Shown here piece by piece: positions 1 to 8,300 of a stretch of DNA of 14,180 nt; position 1 is the first letter of the stretch; each line of letters starts with the position of its first letter. The position numbers and the translations under genes are program-made. The notes under the pieces are model-generated. The model did not search any database, was not told the origin of the DNA, and worked only from the letters and a program-made list of their open reading frames with translations. This DNA is from JAUXEH01 sp965602945 (GTDB taxonomy: Bacteria; Acidobacteriota; Aminicenantia; Aminicenantales; Aminicenantaceae). Where the stretch lies: the NCBI GenBank assembly GCA_965602945.1, contig CBFDBC010000078.1, positions 1 through 14,180 on the forward strand, given 5' to 3'.

Positions 1-310
1 CCAGCCCTTCCATCACAAAGGCGAATATGGGATTGCCGATGGCGCCGTGGTTCAGGGCATAGCCGAGGAGAAGGGCGTCGAACATCTTGAACCCGGCCGC
101 GATCAGGATCATGAGCACTACACCCAGGATGCGCCGTGTGAGTACCCAACCGGCCGCCATGAAAAACAGTGCTACACCTGTCATGAGCGCGCCCGACACC
201 ATGGCCGCACAGCTGCGCAGCCCCATGCCCAGGGCCGCTTCCGAGAGTCCCCAAACGGCTCCCAGGGCGATGGTGAGACCCAAAAAAGATTTCGAGGCAG
301 ACTTATCCAT
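1..310 (-). CDS. Membrane protein of unknown function, 5' part only
   Basis: This reading frame starts at ATG (complement of 308-310) and stays open for 103 codons to the left edge, so the 3' end is missing. AGGAGG lies about six bases upstream of the ATG, which makes the start secure. The visible protein begins MDKSASKSFLGLTIALGAVW and is almost entirely hydrophobic. I see likely membrane spans near residues 10-29, 36-57 and 60-83, and the start of another after about residue 92. An RR pair at 59-60 sits between spans two and three. Small residues (Gly, Ala) are frequent within the spans, as in multi-pass transporters such as ECF S-components, but I cannot identify a family. It is transcribed divergently from the PadR/permease pair and shares a 191-base intergenic region with it. 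The protein is surely real; its function is unknown. Confidence 0.8.
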   Translation of the reverse strand, partial: MDKSASKSFLGLTIALGAVWGLSEAALGMGLRSCAAMVSGALMTGVALFFMAAGWVLTRRILGVVLMILIAAGFKMFDALLLGYALNHGAIGNPIFAFVMEGL

Positions 311-357
311 GTTGTCCTCCTGAAGGGCTGAGAATCCCTGCATTTTCTTGTGGGGGC

Positions 358-386
358 ATTATACACATTATTCAGGCTCTAAGCAT
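358..386 (-). promoter_or_regulatory. Putative promoter for the leftward membrane-protein gene
   Basis: Read on the minus strand, a perfect TATAAT -10 box occupies 363-358, about 48 bases upstream of the ATG at 310. The hexamer 17 bases further upstream (386-381, ATGCTT) is a poor -35 match. The promoter would therefore need an activator or some other contact, or the -10 match may be partly chance in an AT-rich stretch. Confidence 0.4.
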
Positions 387-418
387 AGTCCCCGGGTCTT
401 TATTTTTACTTTTTCATA

Positions 419-440
419 TTTCTTCTATATACAGAAGAAA
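419..440. repeat. Perfect inverted repeat upstream of padR, candidate operator
   Basis: Arms TTTCTTCT (419-426) and AGAAGAAA (433-440) are perfect reverse complements separated by six bases (ATATAC). The repeat ends five bases before the -35 box of the padR promoter. A dyad of this size just upstream of an autoregulated PadR-family gene is a natural regulator site. It has no following T-run toward the regulator gene, so a terminator is less likely. Confidence 0.45.
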
Positions 441-445
441 AAGGC

Positions 446-473
446 TTGACATCCTTTCGATATCTTCTATTTT
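446..473 (+). promoter_or_regulatory. Sigma-70-type promoter of the padR-permease unit
   Basis: A perfect TTGACA -35 box (446-451) is followed after 16 bases by TATTTT (468-473) as the -10 box. The start codon at 502 then lies about 29 bases downstream of the -10, giving a short leader that includes GGAG at 489-492. TATATAA further down (479-485) is an alternative AT-rich element but has worse spacing. Confidence 0.6.
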
Positions 474-483
474 AAGAATATAT
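460..483. repeat. Imperfect inverted repeat over the padR -10 box, candidate operator
   Basis: Arms ATATCTTCT (460-468) and AGAATATAT (475-483) pair at eight of nine positions around a six-base spacer. The site covers the -10 hexamer at 468-473. It has the same geometry as the upstream dyad at 419-440, contains a related TTCT core, and its centre is 42 bases away, about four helical turns. Binding here would block RNA polymerase, consistent with autorepression. Confidence 0.4.
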
Positions 484-501
484 AACACGGAGACGAGTGA
501 C

Positions 502-822
502 ATGAAGATCTTATCACGCGCCGAAGAGCTGGTTCTGCTGGCTGTCTGGCACCTTCGGGAGAACGCCTACGGCGTGGCCATCCGGAAGTACATCAACGAG
601 ATGACAAAAGAGGACTGGTCGATCGGGGCCGTCTATGTCCCCCTGGACCGCCTCGGCAAATGGGGATTCCTCAAGACCATCCAGGGGGACCCGACGCCGG
701 AGCGGGGAGGGCGCAGCAAGCGTTACTACGCGCTCACCAAGTACGGCCTGGAGGCGCTCAACCACACCCGCCGTGTCCAGGACGAGATGTGGGCCAAGGT
801 GCGGGAACTGAAGACCGGATGA
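502..822 (+). CDS. PadR-family transcriptional regulator
   Basis: This 106-residue protein has the size and layout of a short PadR-family winged-helix regulator, which binds DNA as a dimer in the cytoplasm. The N-terminal helix region (residues 1-35, SRAEELVLLAVWHL then YGVAIRKYI) is typical. The recognition helix is in the stretch SIGAVYVPLDRLGKWGFL near residues 40-57. The wing follows around 60-80 (ERGGRSKRYYALTKYG), and a C-terminal helix (82-103) should dimerise. The family usually has a leucine-tyrosine-proline here (GTLYPAL), so AVYVPL is a recognisable variant. ATG at 502 has GGAG nine bases upstream. Its stop overlaps the next gene's start as ATGA, implying translational coupling. 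PadR genes in this position commonly control the linked permease, and two dyads in the promoter suggest autoregulation. The ligand is unknown. Confidence 0.88.
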   Translation: MKILSRAEELVLLAVWHLRENAYGVAIRKYINEMTKEDWSIGAVYVPLDRLGKWGFLKTIQGDPTPERGGRSKRYYALTKYGLEALNHTRRVQDEMWAKVRELKTG

Positions 823-3494
823 GATCCCGCGATCATAGATCCTCAAGGCCGCCGCGCCTGGCCGAGTGGCTGCTGGCGCGTTCCGTACACTCGGACGGCC
901 GGGACGTTCTTTTGGGGGATTTTGCCGAATTCTTCTCCGAGATCAGACAGCAGAAGGGAAGGTTCCCAGCCGCTTCCTGGTACTGGCTGCAGGCCGTCAA
1001 GTCGATCCCCCGGCTGCTCTCCCATCTTGTGTATTGGAGCCTGGTTATGATCCGCAACTATCTTATCGTGGTTTTTCGCAACCTGCGCAGCCAGAAGGTG
1101 AATTCGTTCATCAATGTGCTGGGCCTTTCCGTCGGGATCGCCTGCTGCATCCTGATCTTTTTCTTTGTCCGGGACGAGCGGTCCTTCGACCGCTTCCATG
1201 AACACGTGGACTCCATCTTCGAGGTCAAGGGGACGCTGTACATGGGAGACATGAGCATGGGTGTGGATGCCCAGCCGCCCCTTGGCCCGACCCTGCCCGA
1301 ACGGTTTCCCGAGGTGCTCGCCGCAGTACGCATCACACGGGAAGAACATGTCATAAAAGCAGGAGCCAGTCTGGGAAAGGAAAAAGGGATTGCGGCGGAT
1401 CCGGGTTTTTTTGAGATGTTCACCTTCCCCCTCCGCGACAATGCCTCACTGCGTGTTCTGGATGACCCTCAGGCCGTGGTCCTGAGTGAACGGCTGGCGC
1501 GGAAATCTTTTGGGGAGCGGGATCCGGTGGGCCGGAGTGTTTCCCTCAGGATAGACGACGAATACCAGGACTTCCGTGTGGGCGCGGTGGTGGAGGATGT
1601 CCCGGAGGCGTCCAGCCTCAGGTTCGATTATGTCGTGAGCCTGGATAAGATCTACGGGGAGGAGGTCCTCGAATGGAATTCGGGCAAGCACGTCCCGACA
1701 TTTGTCCGCATGGCCCGGAGGGACCAGGCTGAGTCCCTGACCGCCAGGTTCCCGGGCACGATCGACAAGCTGTTTGTCCGCCAGTTCGATGAAAAGAGCG
1801 GCTACTCCCTCCAGGCCTTATCGGATTACCACCTCAAGGGGGGCCGCGCTTCAGGGCTCCTCGAGGCCAAGAGCCGCACCTCATTCTCCTATATCCTGTC
1901 CGGGATCGCCCTGCTGGTACTGCTCATCGCCTGCTTCAACTTCGTGAACCTGACCATCGGGACCGCGTCCACACGCCTGCAGGAGATCGGAGTGCGCAAG
2001 GTGCTGGGCGCGGGCCGCCGGCAGATCATCCAGCAGTTCTGGTTCGAATCTCTGGTAATGAGTTTCGTGGGCTTGGCTTTCGGAATCATACTGGCTCAGG
2101 CCGCCCTCCCGGTCTTCAATGTCCTTTCCCAGAAGACCATCCGGCCGGCCTATTTTCAGGATGCCGGGCTCGGGCTGTTCCTGCTGGGGCTGGCCCTGTT
2201 TGTCGGGCTGGTTTCAGGCGGCTATCCGGCCCTGGTCCTGTCCCGCTTCGAATCCGTGACTCTTTTCCGGGGCAGGATCAAGTTCACGGGACGCAATGTC
2301 TTCAGCAAGCTCCTGATCACCCTGCAGTTTTCGATCTCCATCTTCCTGATCGTCTCTACAGTGGTCATGTCCAGCCAGAACAGGTTCCTCTCCCACAAAG
2401 ACCTGGGGTATGAAAGCGAGCGCGTGCTTGTCGTTCCTCTGGAAGACATCTCCACCGAGACGCAGATGCGCGCGGCCCTCTTCCCGGTGATCAAGGCCCG
2501 GCTGCTGCAGTATGGGGATATCGTCTCGGTCAGCGGCGCCAGGTACGGCATGGCGCACTTCTGGATGTCTCACGCGCCCAACCTCAAGGAGGGAGAGCGC
2601 GTGATCCTCGATTTCAACCACGTCGACTATGACTACCTTCCGACCCTGGGATTGAGGCTCGTGGAGGGCAGGAACTTCTCGCCCGATTTCCCCACTGACA
2701 AGGAAGATGCCGTGATCGTCAATGAGACGTTTGTTCGGCGATTCGGGATGGATTTTCCCCTGGGCCGCAGCATCGCCGAGCCCTTCGAGCAGGATCCCGA
2801 GGGGACCATCATCGGGGTTGTCGCTGACTTTCACTACCAGTCGCTGCACCAGCCCATCCGGCCGGTCTACATCCGTCTGGCCGAGGCCCCGCGCAAAGGC
2901 GGACCGCCTCCCCCGGCGGGGGCTCAGAATCAGCTGCGGAACCAGTTCACGGCCGACTACCGGCTCCTCTATGTCAAGGTCAGGGGCCGGGATCTGAACT
3001 CAACGCTGGGGAATATACAGAAGGAATTCGGCGAGCTCGCCCCCGGCATCCCTTTCGCGTACTCGTTTCTGGACGAAGAGGAGGCCCGGCAGTATGCGCT
3101 GGAAGAACGTTGGGGACGGATCATCAACTACGCCTCGATCTTTGCCATCCTGATCGCCTGTTCCGGGCTTTTCGGCCTCACACTGCTGGCAGTGGCCCGC
3201 CGCACCAAGGAGATCGGGATCCGTAAGGTCATGGGTGCTTCAGTCTGGCAGATCGCCCGCCTGGTCAATCGGGAGTTCGTGGCGCTGGTACTCCTGGCCA
3301 ACCTCTTCGCCTGGCCGGCAGGGTATTTTGCTATGCGCGCCCTGCTTCAGAACTATGCCTTCCGCATCCCGATCCGTCCCTGGATTTTTCTCTTCTCGGC
3401 GCTGCTGGCCCTTCTGATCGCGCTTCTCACCGTCAGCCTGCAGGCCCTGCGGGCCGCCCGCGCCGATCCCGTCGACTCCCTCCGCTACGAATAA
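819..3494 (+). CDS. Orphan MacB/FtsX-type ABC permease with N-terminal prefix domain
   Basis: I place the start at ATG 819, which overlaps the regulator's stop as ATGA. An upstream in-frame ATG at 660 lies inside the regulator gene and is rejected. The product has 891 residues. Residues 11-70 (LAEWLLARSVHSDGRDVLLGDFAEFF, then AASWYWLQAV) match a cytoplasmic permease-prefix module known from such proteins. The first membrane span is near 98-118, followed by a MacB-like periplasmic domain. An FtsX block of three spans follows (about 357-380, 410-430, 450-470) with EIGVRKVLGAG near 390. The whole arrangement then repeats: a span near 497-517, a second periplasmic domain, and a C-terminal FtsX block from about 768 with EIGIRKVMGAS near 797. 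This duplicated four-plus-four-span plan resembles MacB-superfamily orphan permeases that work with an ABC ATPase encoded elsewhere. No ATPase is present here. The substrate is unknown; lipid, peptide or drug handling are possible. Confidence 0.88.
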   Translation: MRSRDHRSSRPPRLAEWLLARSVHSDGRDVLLGDFAEFFSEIRQQKGRFPAASWYWLQAVKSIPRLLSHLVYWSLVMIRNYLIVVFRNLRSQKVNSFINVLGLSVGIACCILIFFFVRDERSFDRFHEHVDSIFEVKGTLYMGDMSMGVDAQPPLGPTLPERFPEVLAAVRITREEHVIKAGASLGKEKGIAADPGFFEMFTFPLRDNASLRVLDDPQAVVLSERLARKSFGERDPVGRSVSLRIDDEYQDFRVGAVVEDVPEASSLRFDYVVSLDKIYGEEVLEWNSGKHVPTFVRMARRDQAESLTARFPGTIDKLFVRQFDEKSGYSLQALSDYHLKGGRASGLLEAKSRTSFSYILSGIALLVLLIACFNFVNLTIGTASTRLQEIGVRKVLGAGRRQIIQQFWFESLVMSFVGLAFGIILAQAALPVFNVLSQKTIRPAYFQDAGLGLFLLGLALFVGLVSGGYPALVLSRFESVTLFRGRIKFTGRNVFSKLLITLQFSISIFLIVSTVVMSSQNRFLSHKDLGYESERVLVVPLEDISTETQMRAALFPVIKARLLQYGDIVSVSGARYGMAHFWMSHAPNLKEGERVILDFNHVDYDYLPTLGLRLVEGRNFSPDFPTDKEDAVIVNETFVRRFGMDFPLGRSIAEPFEQDPEGTIIGVVADFHYQSLHQPIRPVYIRLAEAPRKGGPPPPAGAQNQLRNQFTADYRLLYVKVRGRDLNSTLGNIQKEFGELAPGIPFAYSFLDEEEARQYALEERWGRIINYASIFAILIACSGLFGLTLLAVARRTKEIGIRKVMGASVWQIARLVNREFVALVLLANLFAWPAGYFAMRALLQNYAFRIPIRPWIFLFSALLALLIALLTVSLQALRAARADPVDSLRYE

Positions 3495-3498
3495 CAAA

Positions 3499-3543
3499 AA
3501 AGGGGACAGGCGCATTTAGACTCCAAATGCGCCAGTCCCCTTT
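3499..3543. terminator. Long palindrome between convergent genes: bidirectional terminator or REP-like element
   Basis: The arms are AAAGGGGAC (3499-3507) plus GGCGCATTT (3509-3517), and AAATGCGCC (3525-3533) plus GTCCCCTTT (3535-3543). That is 18 base pairs with a single internal A/A mismatch and a seven-base loop. The element starts five bases after the permease stop and ends 17 bases before the stop of the opposing gene at 3561. The A-run on the left and T-rich right end give a U-tract on both transcripts, so it can terminate both. The GGGGACAGGCGC core also recalls dispersed REP-like palindromes mobilised by RAYT transposases. No second copy is in the window. Confidence 0.75.
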
Positions 3544-3560
3544 GTTGTTGGTTAGCGGCG

Positions 3561-3950
3561 TTACTTCTTTATGGTCTTGAAAGGGACTTCCCCGCCACCC
3601 TGGGAAAAGGTTCCGGAGAGGGTCGTGCCGGCCTCGTCCAGCTCTCCGTTGAACATCGGCTCTCCGGGGACGTCGGGGTGGTCGATCATAAAGGTGATCT
3701 TTTTGCCCTCGATCTTGAATTCGGCCAGGGGGATGTCCTCCCCACCTTGACTAGGAACGTCCACATTGCCGGTCAGGTTCTCTCCCTCGAGCGTGAATTC
3801 CAGGATGATGTCGATCTGCTGTCCGGGCACCTCGATGGCTCCCTCCCAGGTTCCCACGAAGGGCTTGGCATCCTGTGCCAGTGTCACACCGGGCACGATC
3901 AAGCAAACGATAAGGGCCAGTGCTGCGAAACTACCAAATGTCTTTTTCAT
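3561..3950 (-). CDS. Small exported beta-rich protein of unknown function
   Basis: This is a 129-residue protein with a clear Sec signal peptide: MKKTFGSFAALALIVCLIVPGVTLAQ, with probable cleavage after TLA near residue 25. AGGAG lies just upstream of the ATG at 3950, so the start is firm. The mature part opens with GTWEGAIEVPGQQIDIILEF, followed by alternating polar and hydrophobic strands (ENLTGNVDVPSQGGEDIPL, KITFMID, GTTLSGTFSQGGGEVPF). This reads as a small lipocalin-like beta-barrel. From memory, very similar segments occur as N-terminal domains of some exported alpha/beta hydrolases and as stand-alone periplasmic proteins, but no catalytic residues are visible here. It is convergent with the permease gene and divergent from the efflux operon. 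Ligand binding in the periplasm is a guess. It ends in Lys-Lys immediately before the palindrome. Confidence 0.85.
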   Translation of the reverse strand: MKKTFGSFAALALIVCLIVPGVTLAQDAKPFVGTWEGAIEVPGQQIDIILEFTLEGENLTGNVDVPSQGGEDIPLAEFKIEGKKITFMIDHPDVPGEPMFNGELDEAGTTLSGTFSQGGGEVPFKTIKK

Positions 3951-4070
3951 TCTCTCTCCTATCGATTAATCAGCATTTTTAAAATCATATACAGTCTATA
4001 TACGAGATTTATTCGATTTCGTTCTCCCTGGCCGCACTCTTCTCCTTTCCCGCATAACACAAAGGTGGTA

Positions 4071-4100
4071 TTGACTAAGAGTTGGGGAAGGACATATTAT
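4071..4100 (+). promoter_or_regulatory. Putative promoter of the efflux-pump operon
   Basis: TTGACT (4071-4076) and TATTAT (4095-4100) each match the sigma-70 consensus at five of six positions, with an 18-base spacer. The -10 ends 62 bases before the adaptor start at 4163. No clear operator dyad overlaps it, and no regulator gene for the pump lies within the window. Confidence 0.5.
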
Positions 4101-4162
4101 CTAGATGAAATTTTGTTTGGGGAAAATGTCGCTTATATCGAATGAGTCCCAAAGGGGAAAAC

Positions 4163-5317
4163 ATGAAGTTAACAGCTCTGTTAGTCACCATGATGCTCTG
4201 CAGCGGGCTTTTCTCAGCCTGCGGCCCTAAGGAGCAGGCTCAGGCCGTGAGTGTACCGGATGTCCTGGTCTATCAGACCCATCCTCAGGATATCCCCATC
4301 CACCAGGAGTTCGTGGGCCAGGTCTACGGATTCCAGGACATCGCCATCCGGGCCCGTGTCGAGGGATTTCTGGAAGGGATCCATTTCCAGGAGGGCTCTC
4401 GGGTCAGGCGGGGCGACCTACTCTACTCAATCGAGAGCCAGACCTATGAGGAGAACGTGGCCGCCATGCAGAGTCGGGTCGCAGAGGCCCAGACCATGCT
4501 GGTCAAGGCGAACAACGACCTGGCGAGGGTTCGTCCCTTGGCCGAGCAGAACGCGCTCAGCCAACGGGACCTGGACTCCGCCGTAGCGATGCAGGAAGCA
4601 TCCCAGGCGGCCGTGGAAGCGGCGCAGGCCAACCTCCGGGCCGCCCAGATCCTCCTCGGATACACCAAGGTCTATGCCCCCATCTCGGGTCTTATCGGGA
4701 AAACCAAGGCCAAGGTTGGGGATTTCGTGGGGCGCTCACCCAATCCCATCATCCTCAACGCCGTCTCCCGGATCGATACCGTCCTGGTCGAGTTCTTTAT
4801 CACGGAGAGCCAGTATCTCTTCCTCAGCCGCAGGGCCCGCCTCCTGGAGGATCAGGATGTCGATGAGGAACGGCGGGCACAGCTCGGCCTCATCCTGGCC
4901 GACGGCTCCCTCTACGGACCGAAGGGCGAGGTGGACTTTGTGGACCGCGAGGTGGACCCCACCACCGGAGCCCTGCTGATCCAGGCGTCTTTTCCCAATC
5001 CGGATGAGATCCTCAGGCCGGGGCAGTTTGGCCGGATCGTGGCCGAGGTAGCGGTGATCGAGGGCGGGATCATGATTCCCCAGCGCTGCATCATGGAACT
5101 CCAGGGCCTGTTTCGAGTTTATGTCGTGGGCGAAAATAATGGGGTTATGCTGCGGGACGTGAGGGTCGGAACGACCATCCGTGATTTCCGCGTGATCCTG
5201 GAAGGCCTCGAAGCCGGAGAGAAGATCGTTTACGAGGGCCTCCAGAAAGTGAGGCCCGGGATGAGCGTCAATCCGGTCATCCAGGACGTGGCGCCTGTCG
5301 GCTCCGAAGAGAAGTAA
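4163..5317 (+). CDS. RND efflux periplasmic adaptor lipoprotein (AcrA/MexA type)
   Basis: This is the membrane-fusion subunit joining the inner-membrane pump to the outer-membrane channel. I choose ATG 4163 over in-frame ATG 4142 because AAAGGGGA lies just before it and because it gives a clean signal peptide. The 384-residue product starts MKLTALLVTMMLCSGLFSAC, with Cys20 as the likely lipidated residue; phenylalanine at -3 makes the lipobox slightly atypical. The lipoyl half-motifs are at about 58-92 (IRARVEGFLEGIHFQEGSRV) and 168-190 (YAPISGLIGKTKAKVGDFV). An alpha-helical hairpin coiled coil lies between them (about 95-165). The beta-barrel follows (205-300), then the membrane-proximal domain (305-372), ending GLQKVRPGMSVNPV. 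This is the usual length and domain order. It is the first gene of the operon and its stop is six bases before the pump gene. Confidence 0.95.
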   Translation: MKLTALLVTMMLCSGLFSACGPKEQAQAVSVPDVLVYQTHPQDIPIHQEFVGQVYGFQDIAIRARVEGFLEGIHFQEGSRVRRGDLLYSIESQTYEENVAAMQSRVAEAQTMLVKANNDLARVRPLAEQNALSQRDLDSAVAMQEASQAAVEAAQANLRAAQILLGYTKVYAPISGLIGKTKAKVGDFVGRSPNPIILNAVSRIDTVLVEFFITESQYLFLSRRARLLEDQDVDEERRAQLGLILADGSLYGPKGEVDFVDREVDPTTGALLIQASFPNPDEILRPGQFGRIVAEVAVIEGGIMIPQRCIMELQGLFRVYVVGENNGVMLRDVRVGTTIRDFRVILEGLEAGEKIVYEGLQKVRPGMSVNPVIQDVAPVGSEEK

Positions 5318-5323
5318 GGTTCC

Positions 5324-8300
5324 ATGGATAACTTTTTTGTCAGAAGACCTGTCGTGGCGATGGTCATCGCCATCATTATACTACTTGTGGGGCTCGTCTC
5401 CCTCGCCGATCTCCCCACCGAACAGTACCCCGATATCACACCCCCCATCGTGCAGGTGCGCGCCACGTACACGGGAGCCGACGCCCTGAGCGTGGAGCAA
5501 TCCGTGGCCACTCCCCTGGAGCAGGAGATCAACGGCGTCGATAACATGATCTACATGAAGTCGACCAACTCCAATGATGGGACCATGATCATCGACATCT
5601 CCTTCGAGATCGGGACCGACCCGGACATGAACACGGTGTTCACTCAAAACCGGGTTTCGGCGGCCTCTGCCAAGATCCCCGAAGAGGTGGCCCGCATGGG
5701 TGTCACGACTCAGAAGTCCCTCCCCAATTTCCTGATGGTCTTGACTTTGACCTCGGAGGGGGGGGAGTACGATCAGAATTTCTTGGGGAACTATACTCTT
5801 ATAAACATCCAGGATATCCTGGCCCGGATCCCCGGCATCGGACGCGTCAGCGTCATAGGGGCCAGCAGTTATTCCATGCGTATCTGGATCCGCCCCGACC
5901 GGCTCGCGCAGATGGGGATCACGGTCCCGGAGATCATCGGTGCCATCCGGGCCCAGAGCGTGATCGTCCCCGGCGGCAGGTTCGGCGCCGAGCCGGCGCC
6001 CGAGGGAACGGAGTTCACCTATACGGTCCGGCTTCCCGAGAGGCTCCAGTCGGAAGAGGAATTCGGCGAGATCGTGATCCGGACCACAGAGGACGGTTCT
6101 CAGGTCAAGATCAAGCATGTCGCACGGGTCGAGCTCGGCGTGGAGACCTACAATGCCTTCACGCGGTTCGAAAACGAGGAAGCCGCCGTAATCGCCCTGT
6201 ATCAGGCTCCCGGCTCTAATGCCGTGGAGCTGGCGGAGCAAGTCCTCGTAGCGATGGAAGACCTATCCCGGTCCTTTCCCGAAGGCATCCGGTATGATGT
6301 GGCACTGGACTGCACCAAACCCATCACGGCGGGGATCGAGGAGATCGTGGTCACGCTGTTCATCGCTTTGGCGCTGGTCATCTTCGTGGTCTTCATCTTC
6401 ATCCAGGACTTCCGCGCAACCCTGATCCCCACCATCGCCATCCCGGTTTCTTTGGTCGGAGCCTTCATCCTCTTCCCGATGTTGGGGTTCACCATCAACG
6501 TTCTGTCTCTCTTGGGCCTCGTCCTCGCTATAGGGATCGTGGTGGACGATGCCATCGTAGTGGTAGAGGCGGTGCAGGTGAATATCGCCGCCGGGATGAC
6601 GCCCAGGGAAGCCACCAACAAAGCCATGAGCGAGGTGTCGGCCCCGGTCATCGCCACGACATTGGTGTTGGTCGCGGTGTTCCTCCCCGTGGCGGCCATG
6701 GGCGGCATCACGGGGCGCCTCTATCAGCAGTTCGCCATCACGATCACGGTCTCGGTACTCTTTTCCTCGCTCAACGCCCTCACCCTGAGCCCCGCTCTGT
6801 GCTCGCTCTTGCTGCGCAAGCCCAAACCCATTCGGGGACCCCTGGGCAAGTTCTTTAAGGTGTTCAATACGGCGTTCGACCGCTCGACCGTCGCCTACAC
6901 GGGCTTCACCCGGGTCATCGCCCGCAAGATCGCGCGAGGGATCGTGTTCATCCTGGTCCTGGTTGTGGGCATCGGCCTGGTGGGCCGCCTGATCCCGGGT
7001 GGCTTCATGCCCGAGGAGGACATGGGGTATCTGTTCGTCAGCATGCAGCTCCCGGATGCGGCGTCCCTGCAGAGGTCCGATGTCGTGGCCAAGAAGGTTG
7101 AGGCCATCATCGGGCAGGTGGAGGAAGTGCAATATGTCTCCAGCGCGGCCGGCTTCAGCATATTCACTCAAAGCTATACTCCGAATGTCGGCCTCTTCTT
7201 CGTGTCGCTCCGGGACTGGGGTGAGCGAAACCGCACCGCTAACCAGGTGATCGAGGCCTTGAACAGGCAGTTCGCAACCCAGGTTATGGAGGCGCAGGTG
7301 TTTGCCTTCGGGCCTCCGCCCATCCCCGGCCTGGGGAGCGGTTCGGGATTTACCTTGATGCTGCAGGACCGGCAGGGGAACACTCCCCAATTCCTGGCGG
7401 AACAGTCCACGGCCTTCATCCAGGCCGCCATGCAGAGGCCCGAGATCGGCCGGATCTTCACCACCTTCCGGGCCGGCGTCCCCCAGCGGTTCCTGGAGAT
7501 CAACCGGGACAAGGTCCTGAAGGCCGGCGTGTCTCTCGATGACATCTATTCGACGGTCGGCGCGTTCCTGGGTGGGGCCTATGTCAACGACTTCAACCGC
7601 TTCGGCCGGCTCTACAAGGCGTTCATCCAGGCCGAACCCGAGTTTCGGCAGAACGAGAGGCAGATCGATCTCTTCTTCATCAAGAATGCGGAGGGCCGGA
7701 GTGTCCCGCTTTCGGCTTTCGTGACCGTCCACGAGATCGCGGGCCCAGATTTCACCAACCGTTTCAATCTCTACCGGGCCATAGAGCTGACCGGTGGTCC
7801 GGCGCCCGGATACAGCTCGGCCCAGGCCCTGGCGGCGCTCGAGGAAGTGGCTGAGGAAATACTCCCCACAGGTGTGGCGTACACATGGAGCAACATGTCG
7901 TTTCAGGAGAAAAAGGCGGCCGGCTCCGGCAGCATCGTGTTCGTGTTCTCCCTCGTGTTCGTGTTCCTGATCCTGGCCGCCCAGTACGAGAGCTGGTCCC
8001 TGCCCCTGAGCATCCTGCTGGGGACACCCTTCGCCATCTTCGGCGCGTTCCTGGCCCTCTTTGTGGCGCGGCAGTTCAGTGTCAGCTATGAGTCCAATGT
8101 GTTCGCTCAGGTCTCCCTGGTCATGCTCATTGCCATGGCGGCCAAGAACGCGATCCTGATCGTGGAGTTTGCCAAGCTGGAGTTCGAGAAGGGGCTGTCA
8201 TTGTTCGAAGCGGCGGTCAAGTCGGCCAAGCTCCGCTTCCGGCCTATCCTGATGACAGCCTTTTCCTTCATCCTGGGTGTCCTGCCTCTTGTTTTTGCAT

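Noticed and set aside
660..818. Upstream extension of the permease frame to ATG 660.
   Set aside because: It lies wholly inside the padR gene in another frame, has no recognisable protein content, and ATG 819 gives an ATGA overlap followed at once by the expected prefix domain.
3678..4145. A 155-codon plus-strand frame opposite the small exported protein.
   Set aside because: It is antisense to a well-supported gene with signal peptide and ribosome-binding site, its own sequence looks like no protein, and it runs through the efflux promoter region.
4142..4162. ATG 4142 as the adaptor start.
   Set aside because: It would add seven polar residues before the signal peptide and lacks a good ribosome-binding site, while AAAGGGGA sits directly before ATG 4163.
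6263..7732. A 489-codon minus-strand frame within the pump gene.
   Set aside because: It is the antisense shadow of a strongly conserved RND gene; the translation is rich in Asp, His, Arg and Gly, with no domain, typical of GC-rich antisense frames.
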